The notes beneath the pieces were generated by a model. It did no database searches. It saw only the letters and a program-made list of their open reading frames with translations, and was not told the origin of the DNA. Below are positions 56,481 to 64,000 of a DNA stretch of 64,000 nucleotides, one piece after another. A program made the translations under genes and the position numbers. Positions within the stretch are counted from its first letter, which is position 1; every line of letters starts with the position of its first letter. The DNA comes from Cupriavidus basilensis (lineage in GTDB: Bacteria; Pseudomonadota; Gammaproteobacteria; Burkholderiales; Burkholderiaceae), in assembly GCF_008801925.2 (NCBI RefSeq), contig NZ_CP062803.1:1550001-1614000 (forward strand), given 5' to 3'.

Positions 56481-57314
56481 TCAGAACACTTCCCACCAGG
56501 ACTTCTTGTCCTTGCGGCGTTCCCCGTACTTGATGTAATCGCTGTTGGGGAAGTTCTTTTCCATCACGCGGGCGGTATCGTCGCGCAAGTCCTTCATGCC
56601 CAGCGAATCGTACGAGCGGATCATGATGTACAGCGCTTCCTCGTTGGCCGGCGCGCCGTCATAGTCCTTGAGCGCCTGCTGGGCGCGGTTTGCGGCGGCC
56701 AGGTAGGCGCCACGGCGGTAGTAGTAACGTGCCGCATGGACCTCGTGCTGGGCCAGCGAGTTCACGATGTATTGCATGCGCGCGGCAGCATCCGTCGTGT
56801 ACTTGCTGTCCGGGAAGCGCGTGACCAGCGTGTTGAAGGCGTCATAAGCTGCGCGCGCGGCCTTGGGGTCACGCTCGCTCAGGTCCTGGCCGGAAAAACG
56901 GCCAAGCCAGCCCAAATTGTCATTGAAGTTGATCAGGCCCTTCAGGTAATAGGCATAATCCACGTTCGGGTGATTCGGATGCAACTGGATGAAGCGGTCG
57001 ACCGAGGCAAGCGCGGCGGCGGTTTCGCCGTCCTTGTAGTTGGCGTAGGCGGTATCGATCTGTGCCTGCTGGGCGAAACGGCCGAAGGGATAACGTCCCT
57101 CAAGCTTCTCGTACAGCTTCACAGCTCGGGTAAAGTCGCCGGAATCTAGTGCGTCCTTGGCTTCCGAATATAATTTGTTAGCCGACCAGCCGGCAGTTTC
57201 GTCTGGTTGATCCGACAGCAGGCCGCACGCCGATAGCATGACGCAGCCGCCTGCGAGCAGAATCGCTCCAATTCTTGCGCGCCAGCTGGCGCGCTTCATG
57301 CTCATCAATTGCAT
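56481..57314 (-). CDS. bamD: Outer-membrane assembly lipoprotein BamD (ComL)
   Basis: Essential lipoprotein of the BAM complex that inserts beta-barrel proteins in the outer membrane. It has 277 residues, with a lipoprotein signal ending in LSAC (lipidated Cys near residue 30), then tetratricopeptide-like repeats starting [53 protein letters not shown], including [22 protein letters not shown] at 57312-57314 is used; MSMKR (57305) and MKRAS (57299) are alternatives. The TATAAT at 57350-57355 places transcription start near 57343, which excludes the longer frame starting at 57347. Confidence 0.94.
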   Translation of the reverse strand: MQLMSMKRASWRARIGAILLAGGCVMLSACGLLSDQPDETAGWSANKLYSEAKDALDSGDFTRAVKLYEKLEGRYPFGRFAQQAQIDTAYANYKDGETAAALASVDRFIQLHPNHPNVDYAYYLKGLINFNDNLGWLGRFSGQDLSERDPKAARAAYDAFNTLVTRFPDSKYTTDAAARMQYIVNSLAQHEVHAARYYYRRGAYLAAANRAQQALKDYDGAPANEEALYIMIRSYDSLGMKDLRDDTARVMEKNFPNSDYIKYGERRKDKKSWWEVF

Positions 57315-57330
57315 GGGCAACGTATCCCGG

Positions 57331-58548
57331 ATGAAAAATAGCGTCAAGCATTATAGCCCAAGCCCCTTGTCGGAAACCGCCGCCAAGGGCATCGAGCAGC
57401 AAGCTGCCGATTCAACCGACATCTTGAACGAGGTGGAGGACCTGGAAGACCTGACCGATGTGGCCGCGCTAGGCGGCCTGGAGGCAGGAGCGGAGGCATC
57501 TCCAATCGAATTGGAGATGCAGCCGGTAGAGATCGAAGTCGATGGGGCGTCACACGGCGAACGCCTCGACAAGTTGCTGGCACGCCACCTCAGCGGCTTC
57601 TCGCGCAGCCGCCTGCAGCAATGGATCGAGAACGGGGCGGTGCTGGTCGACGGCGAGGTGCGCCGCTCCAAGTCCTCCGTGCAGATGGGCGAGCGCGTCG
57701 TGGTTCGTCCGCAGGCGGCGGCAGAATCGCGCGCCTTCGTGGCCGAAGACGTGCCGCTCAACGTCGTGTACGAGGACGCCACGCTGCTGGTCATCGACAA
57801 GCCCGCCGGCCTGGTGGTGCATCCTGCCGCCGGCAACTGGGGCGGCACGGTGCTAAACGGCCTGCTGCACCGCTACCCGGAGGCTGCAAGCCTGCCGCGC
57901 GCGGGCATCGTCCACCGGCTCGACAAGGAAACATCGGGGCTGATGGTGGTGGCCCGCACGCTGACCGCCCAGACTGACCTGGTGCGCCAGCTGCAGGCGC
58001 GTACCGTCAAGCGCAGCTACCTGGCGCTGGTGTGGGGCGTGACGCCCGAGTCCGGCACCATCGATGCGCCGATCGGCCGTGATCCGCGCGAGCGCATCCG
58101 CATGGCGATCGTGCTCACCAACAGCGGCAAGCCCTCGCGCACCCATTTCCGCACCCTTGGCACGGTGCCGCTCGGGCGCGGCCACGTGTCCATGGTGATG
58201 TGCCAGCTCGAAACCGGTCGCACCCACCAGATTCGCGTCCACTTCGAGTCGATCGGCCATCCGATGGTGGGCGATCCGGTCTATCACCGCGCCGCCACCC
58301 AGCGCGGCCAACGTCCGGCCATCAAGGCACCGCTGCCGGTGCCGCTGGCGCGCCAGGCGCTCCACGCCTTCCGGCTTGGGCTGGTGCACCCGGCCACCGG
58401 CAAGCTCGTATCCTGGGAAGCGCAGCCGCCCGATGACTTGCAGGCGCTGATTGAAGCGCTCGACTTTGACCGTGCCGGCGACGAAGACGAGGACGACGGC
58501 TGGACGGAAGGCGAGGACGGTGCATGGGAATACGGCGATGACGACTGA
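57331..58548 (+). CDS. rluD: 23S rRNA pseudouridine synthase D
   Basis: Converts uridines in helix 69 of 23S rRNA (1911, 1915 and 1917 in E. coli) to pseudouridine. The 405 residues include an S4-like domain (about 75-135: [33 protein letters not shown]) and the catalytic domain with the RluA/RluD motif [20 protein letters not shown] (the catalytic Asp follows Arg-Leu) plus [26 protein letters not shown]. Unusual are acidic extensions at both ends, an about 60-residue N-terminal one and a C-terminal [27 protein letters not shown] 57331 lies 16 bases from the divergent bamD start. Confidence 0.92.
   Translation: MKNSVKHYSPSPLSETAAKGIEQQAADSTDILNEVEDLEDLTDVAALGGLEAGAEASPIELEMQPVEIEVDGASHGERLDKLLARHLSGFSRSRLQQWIENGAVLVDGEVRRSKSSVQMGERVVVRPQAAAESRAFVAEDVPLNVVYEDATLLVIDKPAGLVVHPAAGNWGGTVLNGLLHRYPEAASLPRAGIVHRLDKETSGLMVVARTLTAQTDLVRQLQARTVKRSYLALVWGVTPESGTIDAPIGRDPRERIRMAIVLTNSGKPSRTHFRTLGTVPLGRGHVSMVMCQLETGRTHQIRVHFESIGHPMVGDPVYHRAATQRGQRPAIKAPLPVPLARQALHAFRLGLVHPATGKLVSWEAQPPDDLQALIEALDFDRAGDEDEDDGWTEGEDGAWEYGDDD
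57350..57355 (-). promoter_or_regulatory. -10 box of the bamD promoter
   Basis: TATAAT on the minus strand, inside the first codons of rluD, about 36 bases upstream of the bamD ATG. The -35 is weak. Confidence 0.5.
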
Positions 58549-59329
58549 GGCGCCCTGGCTGGTCCCCGACTGGCCGGCGCCGGCGCGGGTGCGCGCGTTG
58601 TCCACCACCCGCCAGGGTGGCGTCAGCGAGGCCCCCTACGGCCTGGCTGACGGCAGCCCGGGCGGGCTGAACCTTGGCACCCACGTGGGCGACGATGCCG
58701 CCGCGGTCGCGGCCAACCGCGCACGGCTGGCGGCGCGGCTGCCGGCCGCACCGGGCTGGCTGGATCAGGTGCATGGCTGCGCGATTGCCACCGAGGACCA
58801 GTTTGCCGCCGATGGCGTGGTTCCGCAGGCGGACGCCAGCATTGCCACCACCGCTGGCCGGGTCTGCGCCGTGATGACCGCTGACTGCCTGCCCGTGCTG
58901 CTGTGCGACCGTGCCGGCACGGTGGTTGGCGCCGCGCACGCCGGCTGGCGCGGGCTGTGCGGCGGCGTGATCGAGGCAACCCTGGCTCGCATGCGCAAGC
59001 AGGTTGGCGAGCCGGCGCAATGGCTGGCCTGGCTCGGGCCGGCCATCGGCCCGGATGCCTTCGAGGTTGGCGCCGAAGTCCGGCAGGCGTTCCTGGCCCA
59101 GGCGCGGCCTGACGAGACGGCGCAGGTGGAGCTTGCCTTTCGCGCCGGCGCGGGCGGCAAGTACTTCGCCGATATCTACGCGCTGGCCCGCATCCGCCTG
59201 GCCCGCGCCGGCTGCACCGCGGTGTACGGCGGCGATGCCTGCACCGTTGGCGATGCACAGCGCTTCTACTCCTACCGGCGCGACGGCGTCACTGGGCGCA
59301 TGGCCAGCCTGGTCTGGCTGGCCGCCTGA
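58538..59329 (+). CDS. pgeF: Peptidoglycan editing factor / purine nucleoside phosphorylase-like (YfiH family)
   Basis: A 263-residue multicopper-polyphenol-oxidase-fold protein (YfiH/PgeF/LACC1 family). The conserved His-Cys-His metal/active-site residues appear in [23 protein letters not shown] and [25 protein letters not shown] and [19 protein letters not shown] close the protein. Family members edit wrongly incorporated amino acids in peptidoglycan precursors or act on purine nucleosides. The ATG (58538-58540) overlaps the rluD stop by 11 bases, so it is coupled to rluD, the usual order in proteobacteria. Confidence 0.92.
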   Translation: MTTEAPWLVPDWPAPARVRALSTTRQGGVSEAPYGLADGSPGGLNLGTHVGDDAAAVAANRARLAARLPAAPGWLDQVHGCAIATEDQFAADGVVPQADASIATTAGRVCAVMTADCLPVLLCDRAGTVVGAAHAGWRGLCGGVIEATLARMRKQVGEPAQWLAWLGPAIGPDAFEVGAEVRQAFLAQARPDETAQVELAFRAGAGGKYFADIYALARIRLARAGCTAVYGGDACTVGDAQRFYSYRRDGVTGRMASLVWLAA

Positions 59330-59342
59330 AACTTTCCCGGCG

Positions 59343-59603
59343 TCAATCCCGGGCAGGCGGCTGTTCCGGCCCCGCGGATTCTGCAGGTGCCACGGAGGCG
59401 GAGGGCGCTTGCGCGCTCTTCGCCTGCCTGGCTTCCTCTGCCTTGCGCCGGCGCAGGCGCCCCGGGGTGCCCATGATGTACACCAGGATCGCCACCGGGA
59501 ACAGGCCGTAAAAGACGAACGTGGCCAGTCCCGCGACCACGGTATGCTCGGTAATGGCCATCATCAGGACCACATACAGCCAACCGATTGCAACGATGTA
59601 CAT
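59343..59603 (-). CDS. Small two-helix membrane protein of unknown function
   Basis: An 86-residue protein with two hydrophobic segments (about 1-20 and 24-45: MYIVAIGWLYVVLMMAIT and VVAGLATFVFYGLFPVAILVYIMG). A basic stretch GRLRRRKAEEARQAK and an Ala/Pro/Glu tail follow. ATG 59601-59603 is chosen because AAGGA lies upstream; a TTG 24 bases earlier is in frame. It is convergent with pgeF and divergent from phaC. No family is recognised with confidence. Confidence 0.65.
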   Translation of the reverse strand: MYIVAIGWLYVVLMMAITEHTVVAGLATFVFYGLFPVAILVYIMGTPGRLRRRKAEEARQAKSAQAPSASVAPAESAGPEQPPARD

Positions 59604-59975
59604 CAGAAAGTCATCCTTCTCGGGCAAGCTAGCCCCGTGGCCGCAGTGGCGCCAAAGGGAGGCTCGCAGGTTCGCGCTGAGCGCATTTTGCCGTTAGCGC
59701 CGGTCCGCGCATTTTTCCGCATTGACAGGCATAACATTGCAAGGCAACAATGGCCTCGAATGCACTGCAAGGCTGTGTGCTGGCAGGCATTCGCAGGCTC
59801 CGCCGGGACGTTCAGATCCGCGGCGCGGCGTGTCCGGCAAGCATACCGCATGACGTCACCAGCCGAGGGCGTCAGCGCGGGCCGGTTCCGAGGCTGGCGG
59901 CGGGGGAGAGCCCCGCGGTGGTGGTACGCCGCCCAGCCAGCTTTCAAATAAGTGACGGCAGAGAGACGAAACATC
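59604..59975. other. Promoter and leader region of the phaCAB operon
   Basis: 372 bases without a supported gene. It contains the phaC promoter (59722-59751) and a leader of about 218 bases with a GC-rich hairpin near 59897-59913. The short frame at 59750-60055 is a shadow. Confidence 0.8.
59722..59751 (+). promoter_or_regulatory. phaCp: phaCAB promoter
   Basis: TTGACA (59722-59727), an 18-base spacer and AACAAT (59746-59751). The hexamers and spacing are the same as the mapped sigma-70-type promoter of C. necator phaC1; the ATG lies 225 bases downstream of the -10. Confidence 0.85.
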
Positions 59976-61769
59976 ATGGCAACCGGCAAAGGTGCGGCAG
60001 CTTCCACCAAGGAAGACAAGTCCCAACCGTTTTCATTTGCTTCGGGGCCATTTGATCCAGCGACATGGCTGGAATGGTCCCGTCAGGCACAGGCTAACGG
60101 TGCGACGACCCAGCAGGGCATGCCTGGCATGCCATTTATCCCCGGTTTCGAGGCATTGAAGGGTTCCGCCATGGCGGGCGTGAAAATCGCGCCCGATCAA
60201 CTGGCCGACATCCAGCAACGCTACATGAAGGACTTCACCGCGCTCTGGCAAAGCATGGCCGAGGGCGGCGCCAATCCCGCCACGGCCCTGGCCGATCGCC
60301 GCTTTTCCGGCGATGCCTGGCGCAGCAGCGCGGCGTTTCACTACGCCGCCGCTTTCTACCTGATCAATGCGCGCGCCATGAATGAGCTGGCGGGCGCGGT
60401 CGAAGCCGATGCCAAGACCCGCCAGCGCATCCGTTTTGCGATCTCGCAATGGGTCGACGCCATGTCGCCGGCCAATTTCCTCGCCACCAACCCGGAAGCG
60501 CAGAAAAAGCTGATCGACTCCGGCGGCGAATCGCTGCGGGCCGGTGTGCGCAACATGCTCGACGACCTTGGCCGCGGCAAGATCTCGCAGACCGACGAAT
60601 CCGCCTTCGAAGTCGGCCGCAACGTGGCCGTGACCGAAGGCGCGGTGGTCTACGAGAACGCCTACTTCCAGTTGCTGCAGTACAAGCCCGTCACCGACAA
60701 GGTGTTTGCGCGCCCGTTGCTGCTGGTGCCGCCTTGCATCAACAAGTACTACATCCTCGACCTGCAGCCGCAGACCTCGCTGGTGAACTACATGGTGGAG
60801 CAGGGCCACACCGTCTACATGGTTTCCTGGCGCAATCCGGATGCCTCGATGGCCGAGCTCAGCTGGGATGACTACATCGAGCATGCCGCCATCCGCGCCA
60901 TCGAAGTCACGCGCGAGATCAGTGGCCAGGACCAGATCAACGTGCTGGGCTTCTGCGTGGGCGGCACCATCGTCTCCACCGCGCTGGCGGTGCTGGCCAA
61001 GCGCGGCGAGCGTCCCGCCGCCAGTTTGACGCTGCTGACCACGCTGCTCGATTTTGCCGATACCGGCGTGCTCGATGTGTTCGTCGACGAAGCCCACGTC
61101 AAGCTGCGCGAAACCACCCTGGGTGGTGCGGCGGGCACGCCCTGCGCGCTGCTGCGTGGCGTGGAACTGGCCAACACGTTCTCCTTCCTGCGTCCCAATG
61201 ACCTGGTCTGGAACTATGTCGTCGACAACTACCTGAAGGGCAATACGCCGGTCCCGTTCGACCTGCTGTTCTGGAACGGCGACGCCACCAACCTGCCGGG
61301 CCCCTGGTATTGCTGGTATCTGCGCCATACCTACCTGCAGAATGAGCTCAAGGTGCCGGGCAAGCTGACCGTGTGCAACGCGCCGGTGGACCTGGGCAGC
61401 ATCGACGTGCCAACTTACATCTACGGCTCGCGTGAAGACCACATCGTGCCCTGGATGTCGGCCTACGCCTCTACCGCGTTGCTCAAGAACAAGCTGCGTT
61501 TCGTGCTGGGCGCGTCGGGCCATATCGCCGGCGTGATCAACCCGCCGGCCAAGAAGAAGCGCAGCCACTGGACCAACGACAAGCTCCCGGCTTCGGCGCA
61601 GGAGTGGTTCGATGGCGCCACCGAGCATGCCGGCAGCTGGTGGCCGGACTGGGCGGCCTGGCTGGCCAAGCACGCCGGCGCGCGCAAGGCGGCCCCCACC
61701 GACTACGGCAATAAGGACTACCGCGCGATCGAGCCGGCACCGGGCCGCTACGTCAAGGCGAAGGCATAG
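59976..61769 (+). CDS. phaC: Class I poly(3-hydroxyalkanoate) synthase
   Basis: Polymerises (R)-3-hydroxyacyl-CoA, mainly 3-hydroxybutyryl-CoA, into polyester at the granule surface. It has 597 residues; the C. necator enzyme has 589. The lipase-like box GFCVGG holds the nucleophile Cys327, with Asp488 ([10 protein letters not shown]) and His516 ([12 protein letters not shown]) completing the triad. The N-terminal domain (about 1-200) is variable in the first 75 residues but typical after IQQRYMKDF. The C-terminus ends RYVKAKA as in C. necator. ATG 59976 gives [11 protein letters not shown], the known start. Its shine region is weak (AGAGAG). It heads the phaC-phaA-phaB operon. Confidence 0.97.
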   Translation: MATGKGAAASTKEDKSQPFSFASGPFDPATWLEWSRQAQANGATTQQGMPGMPFIPGFEALKGSAMAGVKIAPDQLADIQQRYMKDFTALWQSMAEGGANPATALADRRFSGDAWRSSAAFHYAAAFYLINARAMNELAGAVEADAKTRQRIRFAISQWVDAMSPANFLATNPEAQKKLIDSGGESLRAGVRNMLDDLGRGKISQTDESAFEVGRNVAVTEGAVVYENAYFQLLQYKPVTDKVFARPLLLVPPCINKYYILDLQPQTSLVNYMVEQGHTVYMVSWRNPDASMAELSWDDYIEHAAIRAIEVTREISGQDQINVLGFCVGGTIVSTALAVLAKRGERPAASLTLLTTLLDFADTGVLDVFVDEAHVKLRETTLGGAAGTPCALLRGVELANTFSFLRPNDLVWNYVVDNYLKGNTPVPFDLLFWNGDATNLPGPWYCWYLRHTYLQNELKVPGKLTVCNAPVDLGSIDVPTYIYGSREDHIVPWMSAYASTALLKNKLRFVLGASGHIAGVINPPAKKKRSHWTNDKLPASAQEWFDGATEHAGSWWPDWAAWLAKHAGARKAAPTDYGNKDYRAIEPAPGRYVKAKA

Positions 61770-61779
61770 GATTTGTCCG

Positions 61780-61803
61780 GGCCGGCGCCCTGCGGGGCCG
61801 GCC
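61780..61803 (+). other. Hairpin between phaC and phaA
   Basis: GGCCGGC (61780-61786) pairs with GCCGGCC (61797-61803), followed by TCTTTCC. It may act as a partial terminator or stabilise the message. Confidence 0.45.
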
Positions 61804-61845
61804 TCTTTCCCCCCTTATTTGCATCCAACTCGAGAGGACCTCCCA

Positions 61846-63027
61846 ATGACTGACATTGTCATCGTATCCGCTGCCCGTACCGCGGTGGGCAAGTTCGGCG
61901 GCTCGCTCGCCAAGATTCCCGCGCCCGAGCTGGGCGCCATCGTCATCAAGGCTGCGCTTGAGCGTGCCGGCATCAAGCCCGAGCAGGTCAGCGAAGTGAT
62001 CATGGGCCAGGTGCTGACGGCCGGCTCCGGCCAGAACCCGGCGCGCCAGGCGGCGCTGAAGGCTGGCCTGCCCGTGATGGTGCCGGCCATGACCATCAAC
62101 AAGGTCTGCGGCTCCGGCCTGAAAGCCGTGATGCTGGCCGCCAACGCGATTGCCGCGGGCGATGCCGAGATCGTGGTGGCCGGTGGCCAGGAAAACATGA
62201 GCGCCGCGCCGCACGTGCTGCCGGGCTCGCGCGATGGCTTCCGCATGGGCGACGCCAAGCTGATCGACAGCATGATCGTGGACGGCCTGTGGGACGTCTA
62301 CAACCAGTACCACATGGGCGTCACCGCCGAGAACGTGGCCAAGGAATACGGCATCACGCGCGAAGCCCAGGACGCGTTCGCGACCGGTTCGCAGAACAAG
62401 GCAGAAGCCGCGCAGAAGGCCGGCAAGTTCGACGAGGAAATCGTGCCGGTGCCGATTCCCCAGCGCAAGGGCGACCCGGTGCTGTTCGCCACCGATGAGT
62501 TCGTGCGCCACGGCGTCACGCAGGAAGCGCTGGCTGGCCTCAAGCCAGCCTTCGACAAGGCCGGCTCCGTGACCGCCGCCAATGCCTCGGGCCTGAACGA
62601 CGGCGCCGCCGCGGTGGTGGTCATGTCGGCAGCCAAGGCCAAGGAACTCGGCCTCACCCCGCTGGCCACGATCCGCGCCTACGGCACCGCCGGTGTCGAT
62701 CCCAAGGTGATGGGCATGGGCCCGGTGCCCGCGTCCAAGCGCTGCCTGTCGCGCGCTGGCTGGAGCGTGGAAGAGCTCGACCTGATGGAAATCAACGAAG
62801 CCTTCGCTGCCCAGGCCCTGGCCGTGCACAAGCAGATGGGCTGGGATACGTCCAAGGTCAACGTCAACGGCGGCGCCATCGCGATCGGCCACCCGATCGG
62901 CGCGTCGGGCTGCCGCATCCTGGTCACGCTGCTGCATGAAATGAAGCGCCGCGACGCCCACAAGGGCCTGGCCTCGCTGTGCATCGGCGGCGGCATGGGT
63001 GTGGCGCTGGCTGTGGAACGCAAGTGA
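61846..63027 (+). CDS. phaA: Acetyl-CoA acetyltransferase (beta-ketothiolase)
   Basis: Condenses two acetyl-CoA to acetoacetyl-CoA, the first PHB step. It has 393 residues, the same as C. necator PhaA. The catalytic residues are Cys88 ([15 protein letters not shown]), His349 ([10 protein letters not shown]) and Cys379 ([10 protein letters not shown]). Other thiolase segments are [15 protein letters not shown] and [24 protein letters not shown] precedes ATG 61846; the longer frame in phaC is a shadow. It is 76 bases after phaC and 112 before phaB. Confidence 0.98.
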   Translation: MTDIVIVSAARTAVGKFGGSLAKIPAPELGAIVIKAALERAGIKPEQVSEVIMGQVLTAGSGQNPARQAALKAGLPVMVPAMTINKVCGSGLKAVMLAANAIAAGDAEIVVAGGQENMSAAPHVLPGSRDGFRMGDAKLIDSMIVDGLWDVYNQYHMGVTAENVAKEYGITREAQDAFATGSQNKAEAAQKAGKFDEEIVPVPIPQRKGDPVLFATDEFVRHGVTQEALAGLKPAFDKAGSVTAANASGLNDGAAAVVVMSAAKAKELGLTPLATIRAYGTAGVDPKVMGMGPVPASKRCLSRAGWSVEELDLMEINEAFAAQALAVHKQMGWDTSKVNVNGGAIAIGHPIGASGCRILVTLLHEMKRRDAHKGLASLCIGGGMGVALAVERK

Positions 63028-63139
63028 CGATTTGCCGGGCTTGCCGCAGCGAACAAGCGCAGGCCGGTCTGAGGGGTGTGCCGGCGCGGGGGGCTTCCCG
63101 CAGCCGGCGTCAATAAAAACTAGCCATCAAGGAGTAGAT

Positions 63140-63880
63140 ATGACTCAGCGCATTGCATACGTAACCGGTGGCATGGGTGGCATCGGAACGGCCATCTGCC
63201 AGCGTCTGGCCAAGGAAGGCTACAAGGTCGTGGCCGGTTGCGGCCCCAACTCGCCGCGCCGCGAAAAATGGCTCGAGCAGCAGAAGGCCCTGGGCTTCGA
63301 TTTTGTCGCCTCGGAAGGCAATGTTGCCGACTGGGATTCGACCAAGGCCGCGTTCGACAAGGTCAAGGCCGAAGTGGGCGAGGTCGATATCCTGATCAAC
63401 AACGCCGGCATCACGCGCGACGTGGTGTTCCGCAAGATGACGCGCGCCGACTGGGATGCCGTGATCGACACCAACCTGACCTCGCTGTTCAACGTGACCA
63501 AGCAGGTCATCGACGGCATGGCGGATCGTGGCTTTGGCCGCATCGTCAACATCTCGTCGGTCAACGGCCAGAAGGGCCAGTTCGGCCAGACCAACTACTC
63601 CACCGCCAAGGCTGGCCTGCACGGCTTCACCATGGCGTTGGCGCAGGAAGTGGCGACCAAGGGCGTGACCGTGAACACGGTGTCGCCGGGCTATATCGCT
63701 ACCGATATGGTCAAGTCGATCCGCCAGGACGTCCTGGACAAGATCGTCGGCACGATTCCGGTCAAGCGCCTGGGCGCGCCGGAAGAAATTGCCTCGATCT
63801 GCGCGTGGCTGGCGTCCGAGGAGTCGGGTTTCGCGACGGGCGCGGATTTCTCGCTGAACGGCGGCTTGCACATGGGGTAA
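63140..63880 (+). CDS. phaB: Acetoacetyl-CoA reductase (NADPH)
   Basis: Reduces acetoacetyl-CoA to (R)-3-hydroxybutyryl-CoA for PhaC. It has 246 residues, the usual PhaB length. It is a short-chain dehydrogenase with the cofactor motif TGGMGGIG near residue 9, NNAG (ILINNAGITRD), the catalytic Ser in ISSVNGQKGQ, Tyr153 and Lys157 (QTNYSTAKAG), and the C-terminal FSLNGGLHMG. AAGGAG lies upstream of ATG 63140. It is the last gene before the terminator at 63928; phaR is expected just beyond the window. Confidence 0.98.
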   Translation: MTQRIAYVTGGMGGIGTAICQRLAKEGYKVVAGCGPNSPRREKWLEQQKALGFDFVASEGNVADWDSTKAAFDKVKAEVGEVDILINNAGITRDVVFRKMTRADWDAVIDTNLTSLFNVTKQVIDGMADRGFGRIVNISSVNGQKGQFGQTNYSTAKAGLHGFTMALAQEVATKGVTVNTVSPGYIATDMVKSIRQDVLDKIVGTIPVKRLGAPEEIASICAWLASEESGFATGADFSLNGGLHMG

Positions 63881-63927
63881 CGGACAGCGAGCCATCCCGG
63901 TTCTTGTGGATGGCTCTTTGTCTTGGG

Positions 63928-63953
63928 AAGGTCCTCCGCGGAGGACCTTTTTT
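63928..63953 (+). terminator. Terminator of phaCAB
   Basis: AAGGTCCTCC-GC-GGAGGACCTT followed by a T-run of six, 47 bases past the phaB stop. A weaker stem (AGCCATCC/GGATGGCT, 63891-63917) precedes it. Confidence 0.9.
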
Positions 63954-64000
63954 CATTCTGAGGGCTTTCGGCAAGCCTCTTTCCCCGCAACAATATTGCA

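Overview
The window is a high-GC, densely packed piece of a betaproteobacterial main chromosome. The genus is almost certainly Cupriavidus (Ralstonia eutropha group). The evidence is a phaC-phaA-phaB operon whose promoter has the C. necator spacing (TTGACA, 18 bp, AACAAT), a 192-residue PhaP1-type phasin beside an aceE-aceF-lpd operon, and a box-type benzoate cluster in between. PhaC differs from the C. necator H16 protein as I remember it at many N-terminal positions and is 8 residues longer, so this is a related species or strain. I see no insertion sequence, phage, integrase or CRISPR array.

Layout. 1-6 kb: the N-terminal part of an M3 oligopeptidase, folD, an ECF-type membrane protein, and a FixL/FixJ-like two-component pair. 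6-13.4 kb: the pyruvate dehydrogenase operon aceE-aceF-(HslV-like Ntn hydrolase)-lpd, with a good promoter and a structured leader. 13.4-14.4 kb: phasin phaP. 14.8-17.9 kb: histone-deacetylase-like hydrolase, DMT exporter, thioesterase, nitroreductase. 18-19.4 kb: PbpG-type endopeptidase. 19.5-25.3 kb: a 2-hydroxyacid/lactate locus (GntR regulator plus FAD oxidoreductase, IclR regulator, lutA-lutB and a small unknown gene in place of lutC). 25.4-28.2 kb: an ABC transporter of the TrpXYZ type. 28.6-33.1 kb: aldo/keto reductase, pyrD, the two N-degron aminoacyl transferases bpt and aat, and a Nudix hydrolase. Then come an initiator tRNA and a RES/Xre toxin-antitoxin pair. 34.9-48 kb: aerobic benzoyl-CoA catabolism (boxA, boxB, boxC, boxR, benzoate-CoA ligase, an alpha/beta hydrolase and a five-gene Liv-type ABC importer). 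48.4-59.6 kb: housekeeping genes kup, tex, a secreted coiled-coil protein, a YdcH protein, a DinG-like helicase, bamD, rluD and pgeF. 59.98-63.9 kb: phaC-phaA-phaB, ending at a strong terminator close to the window edge.

How the genes fit together. The region collects carbon into acetyl-CoA: pyruvate via PDH, lactate-type acids via the lut locus, and benzoate via the box pathway. Acetyl-CoA then goes to storage polyester (phaCAB), with phasin coating the granules. The least explained items are the proteasome-like hydrolase inside the PDH operon, the 91-residue protein that takes the place of LutC, the RES/Xre module with a clear autoregulatory operator and a nearby 12-bp tandem repeat, and the TGCA-rich putative BoxR operators. 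Starts were chosen from Shine-Dalgarno motifs, family length and promoter position. All family assignments come from reading the protein sequences; no database search was run.
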